A stretch of DNA of 64,000 bases from Talpa occidentalis. Taxonomy: Eukaryota; Chordata; Mammalia; Eulipotyphla; Talpidae. The stretch lies in assembly GCF_014898055.3 (NCBI RefSeq), contig NW_023601433.1, positions 73,205,683-73,269,682 on the forward strand. The letters run 5' to 3'. The notes beneath the pieces are model-generated. The model was not told the DNA's origin, made no database searches, and saw nothing but the letters and a program-made list of their open reading frames with translations. This document shows, one piece after another, positions 55,090-64,000 of the stretch. Made by a program: the position numbers and the translations under genes. Positions within the stretch are counted from its first letter, which is position 1. Each line of letters opens with the position of its first letter.

Positions 55090-55470
55090 AAAGCATATTG
55101 CTCCTAACTTATTTTAGCAGTTTTCAGTAATATAATTTTCAGTTCATTTGGTTATCAAAAACACACTATTCCCCCCTTTTCTTCTCATGGAAAAGGTGAA
55201 GCAGATCTGGGCCATGCTGGGGGTGCTAGTGACTTGGTATTCTTTATTTTTTTTTATCCCCACTAATTTTTCCATGCTGTGGAGAATTTGTCACACACGC
55301 AGGTCTGTTTGATTTCATTAAACAGAATATTTAAGCATAAAAATTGTTTAATCGCCTTGTGTCATTATGAGATGAATTTCATTTTGCATACATTTGCATA
55401 TTTCATCAGAATTAAGGCTGCTAATATGCAAATGAGAGACAGGTTGCGGCTGAGGTGTTTATTGTAATAG
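55090..55470. promoter_or_regulatory. AT-rich candidate enhancer with paired POU octamers
   Basis: Two perfect octamers lie in inverted orientation: ATTTGCAT (55392-55399) and ATGCAAAT (55426-55433), with 26 bases between them. A near-octamer (TTTTGCAT) sits at 55383-55390. The surrounding AT-rich DNA is free of repeat signatures. Octamers bind POU factors; their inverted pairing with a third near-site in 51 bases is notable. The element is a candidate only. Confidence 0.4.
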
Positions 55471-55835
55471 CTGCAGGCTGTTCCACTTGGACAGCTTTCT
55501 AGGTGGTGGGGAAGGAGGGGGAGGGAGGACTTGGGGTGGCTCAGAACACTTCAGGAAGCCCCTGGGTCTCTGGGGCTTCTGCCTCAATGGAGCCAAGATG
55601 GGTGGGCATGGCCTGCCTCCCTACCCTAACGAAATAGCCAATCAGAGCAGGCCTGGCAGGAGCGGCAGAGGAGGCTCCTCTGTCTGCCCCAAAGGCTCCT
55701 GGGAGTCGGTGGTGGGTACAGGTGCTGGGTACTGGAGGTGGGGTGAGGTGAAGGACCAGGGCGAGCCGGGGCCGGGCTGTTGGCCCAGATGCCCCTCAGG
55801 ATGTGCATATGACAATCTGGAGCCTCCGCAGCAGC
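55471..55835. other. Unassigned, G-rich
   Basis: G-rich at 55505-55545. The 145-codon plus-strand frame (55487-55924) runs into the pyrimidine block and has no domain. Confidence 0.3.
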
Positions 55836-55839
55836 CTTT

Positions 55840-56160
55840 TCTCCCTGTTTGTGCTGTTTCTTTCTCTGCCTGCTATTTTTCTTCCCCTTTGTTTTCTCCA
55901 AGGCTTTGTTTCAAGCCCTATTGAGTTTCTTCTTACCCTTTATTTCTTTCTCTTTGTTTGTCCTTTGCACATTTCCTCCTCTGCTTCCCTCCACCCTGAA
56001 CTGGCTGACTTCCTTATCTATTGTCTTTCCCCCAACCCCCTTTGCTTCCTGTTCTCTTTCTTCCATTTCCCAACCTGCCTTGCTGCCTCCCTTCCTCTCT
56101 GTGATCCCAACTCACTTCCTTCTTCCAGTTCCCCTACTCTTCTGCCCTTCCCCACCAACC
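55840..56160. repeat. Pyrimidine-rich block
   Basis: About 320 bases with strong T/C excess on the plus strand but no clean unit. This explains the overlapping hydrophobic Phe/Leu/Ser-rich frames of 142 and 114 codons, which look like membrane proteins but are compositional artefacts. Confidence 0.7.
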
Positions 56161-56705
56161 CAGAGGGTGTTCAGGGCAGCCAGGAATGGCTAGAAGGCCC
56201 TGTTTGGCAGCTACCCCGCCCCTCCATCTGAAATCTGGATGAATCCTTGTCTTCGTTTGAAGGTCAGCATTAAATACAAATCATTTTCTTCTTGAGGGCC
56301 TGCTGCTGGCCCCCAGGGGATCCTGTTGTGAGTGGCCTCCCAGGAACAGGCCCAGGAGAGAGCTCTGTGCCCAGTGCATAATGAGCCGGCTGCCAGCTCA
56401 CTGAGGAGCTTGGTACAGGTGCCACTTTCAAAGGGAAGGAGCCGCGCGGGCCTCCTCCACCTCCTGCTCATTACAGTGGGTGACAGGTCACACCACTCTC
56501 TCAAAGAGGAGGGTGATCTGGAAAAGGAGCATTCATACCCCCAACACTGAAAGATCACATGCCTCAGGCATTGGACTAAACTAACCAAACCCCTTCTCTA
56601 AACCTCAGTTTCCCATTGACCTCTAAAATACTTGGAATTCACCTCTTGCCCTTCTCCCAGGACTTCCCTAGCAGTTTGTAAGCAAATTATTTGCAAATGG
56701 CAGAC
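56161..56705. other. Unassigned
   Basis: An antisense MIR-like core near 56598-56630. No gene recognised. Confidence 0.3.
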
Positions 56706-56709
56706 CAGT

Positions 56710-56805
56710 TCCTTTAACCAACCCCTATTTATTTCACACCTACTAGATGCCAGGCCCTGGGTGAGCAGTGGATAGAGGGGTGAGGGAGACAAGGCCCCCA
56801 CTTTC
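56710..56805 (+). repeat. L2 fragment
   Basis: 'atttcacacctactagatgc' then 'caggccctgggtgagcagtg' is sense L2. Confidence 0.5.
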
Positions 56806-57109
56806 CGACATTGACGTTTGAAAGCCAGTCCCAGGAGGAGATCAAGTCAAATAGTGATAGATGTCTGAAGTGGGGTGAACAGTGGCTGGACCCACCACAC
56901 CCCCTTCCTCTGTTGCCGCAGGCACCTGAGCATGTCTTGGGCCCATTTTCTGGGTCACATCTCCACTGGCCAGGGGCCCTTCCCTTTCAGAACACCCAGA
57001 GGGTCCTTAAGGAGAATTTGTTTTTTTCTAAGACTCTTTGAGCATCTCCCCTGAGCTGGTGGAGCAGCATCTGCCAGACGAGCTACCCCCTGCCAGATTA
57101 GCTGTTCAG

Positions 57110-57245
57110 GCCTGCGTTTTAGAGCCTGAGCAATTAAAGTAGAATTAATTGGCTACTAGGCAATCACCTTCCAATCCGAGCAGGGAGCGAGCGGGCAGGC
57201 CTGTTTTGCTGAGTCGACAAACCGAACACAATGCTTATCGACCAG
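57110..57245. promoter_or_regulatory. Candidate conserved non-coding element
   Basis: Homeodomain-type cores CAATTAAAG (57131-57139) and AATTAATT (57143-57150), then several retained CpGs and a SOX-like ACACAATG. No repeat signature. The left neighbour 56806-57109 is unassigned. Confidence 0.35.
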
Positions 57246-57915
57246 GGGTGGTAGGGAGGGGGTGGCAGGCGAGCTGGTGGGAATTAGCCATGTCCCACCC
57301 CCACTAAGTACAACAGCCCACCTTTAGGATCTGGGCATCTGTGGGGAATCCAGCTTCTCTGGCACAGAACTTTCTGAAATAGAACTTTGATTTCATAAGT
57401 TTGAAATACCCAACCCAAGGATGTTTTAAAATTTGACTTAATTTTTAATATCTTTATTCTCTTCCCAATAGCAAAAGCAATACATTTCCTATTGATTTTT
57501 TTAAAATCAAATATTGCAAATATGTGTGGCGTAGAAAACCCTTTAAAATTATACACCTGCATATATATTAGCATTTGATAGCAAGAGAAATCTGCACGTG
57601 TATACAGCAAACTGTCAAGAGCAGTTAGCCTGGATCGTGTGTGGGAGGAGGAATTAAAGGAGGTTGGGTTACATGTAATACATTTAGGGGGAATTCAGTG
57701 GGCATCTAAATGGGTCATGTGGCATCTTGTCCTTATTGTGGATTATGCTGCTTTGTTTGTAGTTTTATAAAATCAAGTATGTTCATGGAGAAGGAAAAAA
57801 ATACAGAAATATGTAACAAAAAAACTCCTCAGCTCCAGGCTTCCATTCCCCCCAAGACTGATGACCCAGAAATAGAATGCCCTGGCGGGTAGGCTGTGGC
57901 TCTGGGCATGGAATT
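57246..57915. other. Unassigned, AT-rich middle
   Basis: About 57420-57600 may be a decayed antisense L1 tail. No gene. Confidence 0.3.
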
Positions 57916-57919
57916 CAGG

Positions 57920-58110
57920 CAGAAGAGCCGACTGTGTGATTTCTCCAAGTCATTTGCCCTCTCTGAGCCTCTGTTTTTTTTTTCTATAAAAACAGAGCCA
58001 AAGTACCTACCTCCACTTACTGAGAGAATCGATATTAAAGATCTTTCCATAGTACCTGGCACACCATGAGTGCTTAATGAATGGGTGCCATTAATATTGG
58101 TATTATTAAT
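57920..58110 (-). repeat. MIR SINE remnant
   Basis: 'ccctctctgagcctctgttt', 'ccatagtacctggcacacca' and 'ggtattattaatattgccaa' follow antisense MIR order. Confidence 0.65.
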
Positions 58111-58385
58111 ATTGCCAACCCTTTCTGGCAAGAGGCCAGATGCAAGGAACTCAGCTTATTGCATCAAAACCCCAGGATGCAGAGGCCACCACTACCTCCC
58201 TCCCCTACTCCACTGCACCCAAGTAAGATGACAAAAATAAGAGAGTTCTATTCCCAAGGTAGTCAGTTTCCTAGTGTTGCAGGAGGTGTCAGGGGATTCT
58301 CAGAAAGGGGTGCTAAAGACAGCACAGAACCCAAAATGGAGATGAGGCGGTGGGGGAGGAAGGAAGAGTATCAAAGTTGAGGCAA
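58111..58385. other. Unassigned
   Basis: Nothing recognised. Confidence 0.3.
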
Positions 58386-58389
58386 CACT

Positions 58390-58520
58390 CGGAGCCCGAA
58401 GAAGATCTGAGTTCAATCCCTGGCTTTACCACCTTCCACCTCATGGGCTTGGGTCTGTTCCTTTCTCCCCGGGGCCTCTGCTTCCCTACATGAGCCGTGG
58501 AGGAAGAGCAAATAGCTGCT
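58390..58520 (-). repeat. MIR fragment
   Basis: 'gatctgagttcaatccctgg' then 'gggcttgggtctgttccttt' is diverged antisense MIR. Confidence 0.45.
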
Positions 58521-59195
58521 CTAGCACCCACTAAAATACTTTGAATTCACCTCGTTTTTTGTTTTTTGTTTTTTTTTCTTTCGTGAACTTGCATATCCGG
58601 TAGCCTGGGTCAGAGGGAGCGGGGAGAGGTAGCAGGGTGGGCCTGTCATCTGGTTGAGTGTTGGAGAGTGACAAACGCGTTGTAGGGCATCGCATTGGAG
58701 CTCCCTCCTGGAAGCCAGTAGCTGTGTCTAAAGCAAGCATGCAGGAAGTCTTTGGCCTGAAGGTGTTTGTGTAAGAAGCCAGGGCGGGGGAGCCAAGAGG
58801 GGGGCTGCTGTGATTGTACCGAGGAGACCGGGAAACCTGAGCACGTCCTGCCCGCAGTCAGACGGGGGTCACCAAACCCAGACTAAATAGTCTGGCGGGC
58901 TGGGCTCTGGGTTGTCTGGAAACCGATCCCTGGATGGAAGGAACAGGGCCGTGAGGGGCAGGGAGGGGGGGGGCGCAGGCAACAACATAGAGCCCTGTAT
59001 CAGCGGCCACTCCCACGCTGCCTCCCCCAGGTGGAGCCTAACCATGAAGGAGACGTTTCCGCTTCTTAATGGGAGAGGGGCGGTGGAGGGAGGCCTAGGG
59101 GCACCGGGCCCCCTTCTGCTGGCCTGCACAGGCTCCTGGCTGCATACCTTCCTCTGTTCTTAAGACCTGGAGCCAGGGCCTCACACCCTAAGGGA
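58521..59195. other. Unassigned
   Basis: Contains T-rich (58555-58582) and G-rich (58955-58975) tracts. No gene or repeat recognised. Confidence 0.3.
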
Positions 59196-59495
59196 TCTGA
59201 ATGTCACTGTGTGGCCTTGGACTGGTTAATTAGCCTCTCTGTGTTACCAGCAGCCTTCACTTGCCAAGCAGGAACAAGTCTGATTGAAACCCAGAGCCAG
59301 ACTAACACAATATGTGCCTTCATGGGACATTCCTCCAGGCAGAAGCCATTCCCTGGACTTGAGTACCTGGGCCCTGCGCTTGGGCAGTGAATCACATGGA
59401 TAATCAATTGTACCCGGCAGCCCTGGGCAGGATCGTGAAATGAGTAAGAAGGTCTTGTGTGTTACTGAGTTTCTGTACTCTGCCTGTAAACTTGT
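59196..59495 (-). repeat. Decayed MIR at left, otherwise unassigned
   Basis: 'gtcactgtgtggccttggac' near 59203-59222 is an antisense MIR core. The rest is unrecognised. Confidence 0.4.
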
Positions 59496-59499
59496 AAAT

Positions 59500-59670
59500 C
59501 TTCCTTGTAAACCTAGTATCAACACTAGGAGATGGGTGTGCTTTCCTTCTTAGAGATGAGGAAACTGAGACTCAGAGAGATCAAGTCACTCATCCAGGGT
59601 CACACAGCTGGTAAATGACAGTGCCGGGATTTGAACACAGATCTGATCCTAATGCCTTTTGCATGACACC
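59500..59670 (+). repeat. MIR SINE remnant
   Basis: 'agagatgaggaaactgagac', 'ccagggtcacacagctggta' and 'gccgggatttgaacacagat' in sense MIR order. One of the best-preserved MIRs here. Confidence 0.8.
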
Positions 59671-59744
59671 TCATAGGTGTCACCTTCACACCCTGAGGTT
59701 GATATTTCCTTCCGATGCGTAACGTTTCAGTTCAAACTTCACTT

Positions 59745-60505
59745 TTTAGGTTCAAGCAACTCTGTGCACAACAGCCAAAAGGTGGAAACAATCCAAGTAT
59801 CCATCGATGGGTAAAAAGATAAACAAATGTGGTCTCTCCAAACAATGGAAAATAATTCAGCCTCAAAAAGGAAGGAAATTAAGACACATGACAAGGCATG
59901 GATGAATTTCAAAGGCGTCATGGTATGTGAAATAGGCCATTTACAAAAGGAGAAACCTGCTATGATTCCACTTATATGACTACATAATCAGATTTATAGG
60001 GGCAGGAAGCAGGCTGAGGGCTGCCTGGGGCTGAAGGGCAATGGGAGGTAAAACTTTTGCTTGCAGAGTTTCAGTTTGGAGCAATGCGAGAGATCTGGAT
60101 AACTGTCATGGTTGCCCAGCAAAAGGAAACTATTTAATGACGCTTAACTATGTTATTAAAAATGGGTAAAATGGTGCCTCCCAGGTGGTGCAGCGGTTGA
60201 GCACTGGGCTACAAAGCTGCCCGCAGCCTCTGCAGCACCGGTTCGATCCCCTACTGCTCCCCGGCCACCAGAGGAAGGTCCCACATGGCGCGCAGACCTC
60301 TCCTGCCGCCCGCTGCTCCCCTCAGCAGTGTACTTAGGTCCTTCTGCCTGCTCTGCTCCCCGCTCTGGCTCTGGTGAATTCTCTCACCCTCCGGCGCTTC
60401 TGACTGTACCCAGTGCTTGTATAAATAAATAAATAAATCTTTAAAAAAAATGGGTAAAATGATCAATTTTATGCTACATGTGTTTTACCACAGTGAAAAA
60501 TATTC
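59745..60505 (+). repeat. Old L1 3' end, interrupted by a SINE
   Basis: 'agccaaaaggtggaaacaat', 'ggcatggatgaatttcaaag', 'tatgattccacttatatgac' and the terminal 'gtgttttaccacagtgaaaa' are in L1M 3' order. The SINE at 60174-60445 splits it; joining the two sides across the 16-bp duplication restores the L1. Confidence 0.8.
60174..60445 (+). repeat. tRNA-derived SINE, copy 7 (youngest-looking)
   Basis: Sense copy between a perfect 16-bp duplication, aaaaatgggtaaaatg, at 60158-60173 and 60446-60461. A box TGGTGCAGCGG at 60186-60196; exact B box GTTCGATCCC at 60241-60250. The tail has repeated AATAAA units, TCTTT at 60438-60442 and an A run. Confidence 0.97.
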
Positions 60506-62100
60506 TCTTCTTTAGGGAGATGTTTGTGACTCCCCACCTCTCACCCACTCCTTCCAGACAAGGCTGCTACCACAGAGGTCTCTGCGTTGCCCACTCTCTG
60601 CACCCACCTGGAGTTTCATTAGCTTGAGGCTCCTCTGGGGACCCAGAAAAGGCCATCACCTTGCTGCCTCCATCTCCGCAGTCACCCCCAGAGGCAGGCC
60701 AGTTCCTGCACTCAACAGGCACTGGGGCATAATTCTCAGTGAATAACCCTAGGTGCAGAGAGACAATACCACAGTCAGCTTGCACATGTCTGATTAGAAA
60801 AGAGAGTATGTGCTGGAACTTGTAAAAGTCTGGCTTGCCAAATCACAATGCTGAAAACCAAGTTTGAGGGTTCTCTGGTGCTCAGTGGAGGTAAAGCACA
60901 TAACCCCAAGTTCCTTCTAAGCCCCTGGGCATCTTCTCCAGGGCATGACGACCTAACTGTTCCTTTGGGTGATCCGGACACCTAGAATTTGTTCTCCAGC
61001 CCTTCTCTGCGCTTGGGGCTCTGGCCCTGCTTCCCACCTCTCAGGGAACCAAGCTGAGGGTTGCTGAAACCAGAGGTAGCCCAGTTATCCCAACACTGAG
61101 TTTTCTTCCTCTTATTCCTGCCAGACCTGAGAGCAACTGGCTCCCCTGTGGATGGTTTGTGCACAATTAGCAGAGTTGTGCCAGGTACTGAGGGATGGAA
61201 GTCCCCAAGCCCATTTCAGAGTTGCTAAAACAGAGGTTTGAGCAGGGTGTACAGGACCTTGGTTCACACTCCTTCATCAGCCTGTTTCCCAGAGCTGGAG
61301 ATCACATTCATTCTTTTTCAGATATTTGTGAGCATGTGCCAGGCACGGGACTGGATACTGCCATCCCCATAAAATGGTCAGGGGACAAAGGGGCAGAATC
61401 TGCCTTTATCTGATTCACTATCAGGAGGAAAAAATTGTGCAGCAATGTCTCCCAAGTAAATTTAAACTGGTAACCAGCATATGGACTGTGAACCAGGAAA
61501 GGGAGCTGGGAGGGCTGATATAATAGGAATGTTCAGTATAGTCTGGGGAGGTACTGGAAGGCATCTCTGAGCCTCTTCAAATTAATGTTTCTGATAACTA
61601 GGCTGAAATCAGATCACAGGGTGGGCACAGAAAACTTTCCATATAGATAGAGAGAACACTATAGGTGAAGACTGGTCTGATGAACCAAGCCAGGTAAATC
61701 CAAATCACAGAAAGAATGTCTGCGTGGTTGGAGTTATGGAAAACCCAGAAGGTGCCTGAGGGATAGGAGGTGTGGGGCAGAAGGATGGCCGTGACTCTGC
61801 CGGAAGGACTGTAGTCTGAGGCTTAGGGGCAAGAGCAGGCATAGAAGGTGCCTAGGGCTGCAAGTCAGAAGGGAAAAGTGTTGACAGGCTGCTGCGTGCA
61901 GGCAAGAGATGATAGTGGCCAGAGTAGGGGGGACTGTGGGGAAGTGGGGGGAGAAGACAGAATCAAAAGAGATTTAGGCAGCGGAAATCTTCAGGACTAC
62001 CTGAATGGGGAGTAGGGGGCAAGGTAGAGGTGGGGTACAGAGCAGCCAGATCACCGTGATGAGTTTCCTAGGAGAAGACACCTGGGTTAGAGAAGGGAGA
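60506..62100. other. Unassigned 1.6 kb
   Basis: No gene supported. A MIR or L2 scrap may lie near 61300-61370 ('gtgagcatgtgccaggcacg'). Confidence 0.35.
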
Positions 62101-62109
62101 TGAAGAATA

Positions 62110-62560
62110 CAGCAATCATAAATTCCTCTCGGAGGTCATTAGTGTGTACCAGTTCATTTACAGATGGGGAAACTGAGGTGTTTCAAAGCAAGGTGTTTTT
62201 TCCTTTTTTAATTTTTTTTAGATTTATTTATTTATGCATACAAGAACTGGAGTACAGGCCAGAAATGTGGTGGGTGAGAGGATTCACCAGAGACAGAGTG
62301 GGGAACAGAACAGGCAGATCAATGGAAATACACTGCTGAGGGGAGCAGTGGGCGAGTCAGGAGAGGTCTGCTGTGCCATGTGGGTAGCTCCCTGGCTGGG
62401 GATGGAACTCGTGCTGCAGTGGCTGTGGATAGCTTCATAGGTTGCGTCTTAACCTCTTGAGCCACCAGGGAAGCCCCCACAAGGTGCTTTTTTCAAGAGA
62501 ATGCAGAGAGATCAAGCTGGGACCAGAATTCATTTCCCATGTGACTGATGATAAGACATC
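62110..62560 (+). repeat. MIR split by a younger SINE
   Basis: Left half ends in 'cagatggggaaactgaggtg' (62161-62180). Right half resumes at 62495 and continues with 'aatgcagagagatcaagctg'. Confidence 0.65.
62203..62479 (-). repeat. tRNA-derived SINE, copy 8
   Basis: Antisense copy. Imperfect flanking duplication caaggtgttttttc (62189-62202) and caaggtgcttttttc (62480-62494). Confidence 0.93.
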
Positions 62561-62594
62561 AGCTCTAATTCAAGGAAGGCAGAAAACTTCATTT

Positions 62595-62965
62595 GTTTGT
62601 TCATACCTTCATTTAATAAGCATTTTTTGATCTGTAGAAATAGGAGCCGATGAACATACCCGAGTTCCTGCCTTCAAGGAGTTCTTGGTGGGGGAAATGG
62701 ACACAAAAATCTGCATGATGAGGACCCAAGAGGGATCACCACAGCTACAGGAAGCACAGGGAAAAGAAGCATAAATTGTGCTTGGAAAGCTTGAAAGGTA
62801 AAGAATGCTTTTTAAGCTAATCTCTAAGCATGCGTTTGTTGGTAATCCAAAGCAGGAAAGGATAGTGTGGCATCAGACACAGCATGTGCAAAGGCCCAGG
62901 GGCACAAGTGCATTGAGCATATTCAGGAATTGAAGAAGTGTTGGATGTAGAGTAATTGCAGGAAG
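62595..62965 (+). repeat. L2 3' end
   Basis: 'cttcatttaataagcatttt', 'ccgagttcctgccttcaagg', 'aggtaaagaatgctttttaa' and 'catgtgcaaaggcccagggg' in sense L2 order. Confidence 0.65.
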
Positions 62966-63185
62966 CAGGTCTGGCGTGTGGGCCTAGTTAATAACAGATG
63001 TGCTTTTGAGGTGAACCCCAGTTCTCAGGTCAACCTTCCTCAAAGATTAGAGTCAGGGGAAGCTCTGCAATGATGACCTTTGCCATATTTGTTGCTAACA
63101 AGAAAATCATTAACATCTCCAGAATACAAAAAGACATCATTCCCATTAGCTTTGTGATGTGCTAGCTATTATATTGCTTCAATTA
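62966..63185. other. Unassigned
   Basis: Nothing recognised. Confidence 0.3.
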
Positions 63186-63189
63186 ACCA

Positions 63190-63310
63190 AGAGGCAACTT
63201 AGGGTCATGAATAACAATGGTGCCCTGGAGCAAGACTGCTTGGGTATAACCCCCTGTCCTCATGACCTTAAGCAAGTCACTTTGCTCTCTTAGTTTCCTA
63301 AACCCCTCTA
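63190..63310 (-). repeat. MIR fragment
   Basis: 'gagcaagactgcttgggtat' then 'gaccttaagcaagtcacttt' is diverged antisense MIR. Confidence 0.5.
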
Positions 63311-63324
63311 CAACGGGGACACAT

Positions 63325-63550
63325 CTAGAATTAAGAGGCCCGACACATTCACAGTGCTTAAAAGAGTGCCTGATACTTACTTACCTGTACTTACAGAGTC
63401 ACAACAACCCTATAAGAAAGATGGTACTTGATATTTTAAAGATAAGGAAGTTGAGGCTTTAAAGGGGAAATAGCTTGACCAACAGAAGTTGATAGAGCTG
63501 GGATTTTGAACTCAGGTGCTGAATTATTAATTGCTTTGCTATTCCACATC
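63325..63550 (+). repeat. MIR fragment
   Basis: 'cttacagagtcacaacaacc', 'aagataaggaagttgaggct' and 'tagagctgggattttgaact' in sense MIR order. Confidence 0.6.
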
Positions 63551-63749
63551 TAATCTAAAGCTTAAAGTCAAGACTATACACAGGATATTCTAGGCCAGGG
63601 AATGTGGTTCCAGGCTGGAAAAGCATATAGTCGGCCTCCATCAAAGTGGGACTGGCTATTGCACAGGCACATCTCCGGTGGTGGGCTACATGTCTGAGTA
63701 ACACAATTGCTTCTGCATCATTGGGCATCACTGTGGCAGGAACAGCATC

Positions 63750-63880
63750 GTGACCCTGGAGACGGACAGCTGGAAGTTCGCCCCTAGCTCTGTCAGCTTC
63801 CTGGCTGAGTGACCTTGGGCAAGGAACTAAAATCTCTAAGCCTCACTTTACCCATCTGTGAAATGAGACGGCTGGGTCAC
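63750..63880 (-). repeat. MIR fragment
   Basis: 'ctggctgagtgaccttgggc' then 'ctttacccatctgtgaaatg' is antisense MIR. Confidence 0.7.
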
Positions 63881-64000
63881 CTAAGTCAAAGGAAAGAAAC
63901 TTCTAGACTGATGTGACCTATTAAGTAAAGAAAGCCTGTGAAATAGTTCAGAAAAAGGAAATGAGGTTTCCCCACGCCCTGCGCTGTTGAAACTTGTGGC

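Noticed and set aside
55803..56231. Hydrophobic membrane-like frames of 142 and 114 codons
   Set aside because: They arise from a T/C-rich block in two overlapping frames; no conserved features.
60241..60250. A tRNA gene, because of the perfect B box
   Set aside because: The flanking head lacks a tRNA acceptor-stem pairing and is embedded in a SINE with target duplications.
1..64000. A hidden novel enzymatic, defence or mobile-gene system
   Set aside because: No supportable coding sequence, operon-like layout or novel structured array was found; apparent order is explained by mammalian repeats and simple sequence.

Overview
This is ordinary mammalian nuclear DNA. I find no intact protein-coding gene and no coding exon I can defend anywhere in the 64 kb. 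The open frames are short, overlap on all frames, and carry no recognisable domain, splice context or codon bias. What can be read is a dense layer of interspersed repeats, one processed pseudogene (RPL23A), simple repeats, and non-repetitive patches whose composition and motif content look like conserved non-coding regulatory elements. The window is therefore most simply an intergenic desert or one or two very large introns, possibly the regulatory landscape of a developmental gene outside the window. No anchor here names that gene. Throughout, repeat families are called from remembered consensus features, because no alignment or library search could be run.

Organism. The ancient layer (MIR, L2, hAT-type DNA elements, MaLR/MLT1 LTRs, old L1M tails) is shared by all placental mammals. 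The young layer is a single tRNA-derived SINE family with eight copies: 15299-15565(-), 23148-23427(-), 25123-25389(-), 32583-32851(-), 35573-35840(-), 38064-38325(+), 60174-60445(+) and 62203-62479(-). Its head carries pol III A and B boxes and its tail carries AATAAA plus a TCTTT terminator-like end. There is no Alu, B1/B2, Bov-tA, carnivore CAN SINE or horse ERE, and the SINE is not the vespertilionid VES type as I know it. A laurasiatherian, perhaps a bat of the horseshoe/Old World leaf-nosed/fruit-bat side (Rhin-1-like SINE), is my best guess, but it is from memory.

Layout. 1-15 kb: MIR/L2 remnants, a hAT remnant near 4 kb, a small CpG cluster (4872-5117) and candidate regulatory patches at 2.4, 9.2-9.5 and 10.4-10.6 kb. 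15-30 kb: MIRs invaded by SINEs, a MaLR LTR, L1 tails, simple repeats, a 29-bp perfect tandem duplication (25873-25933), a strong G-quadruplex motif (23699-23744) and an MLT1 LTR (28.7-29.2 kb). 30.7-34.6 kb: a transposon graveyard in which an old minus-strand L1 was hit by an RPL23A retrocopy, an MLT1 LTR and a SINE. 35-50 kb: SINEs, three hAT remnants, MIR and L2 copies, long microsatellites (43.4, 44.9 kb) and candidate regulatory patches at 40.4, 41.4, 46.2 and 48.2 kb. 50-64 kb: L2/MIR remnants, an octamer-bearing AT-rich patch (55.1-55.5 kb), a homeodomain-rich patch (57.1 kb), an L1 tail with a nested SINE (59.7-60.5 kb) and a MIR split by a SINE (62.1-62.6 kb).

No genes here work together as a pathway, and I see no CRISPR array, operon, toxin system or other novel genetic system. 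The parts most worth attention are the possible regulatory patches and the insertion history of the young SINE family.
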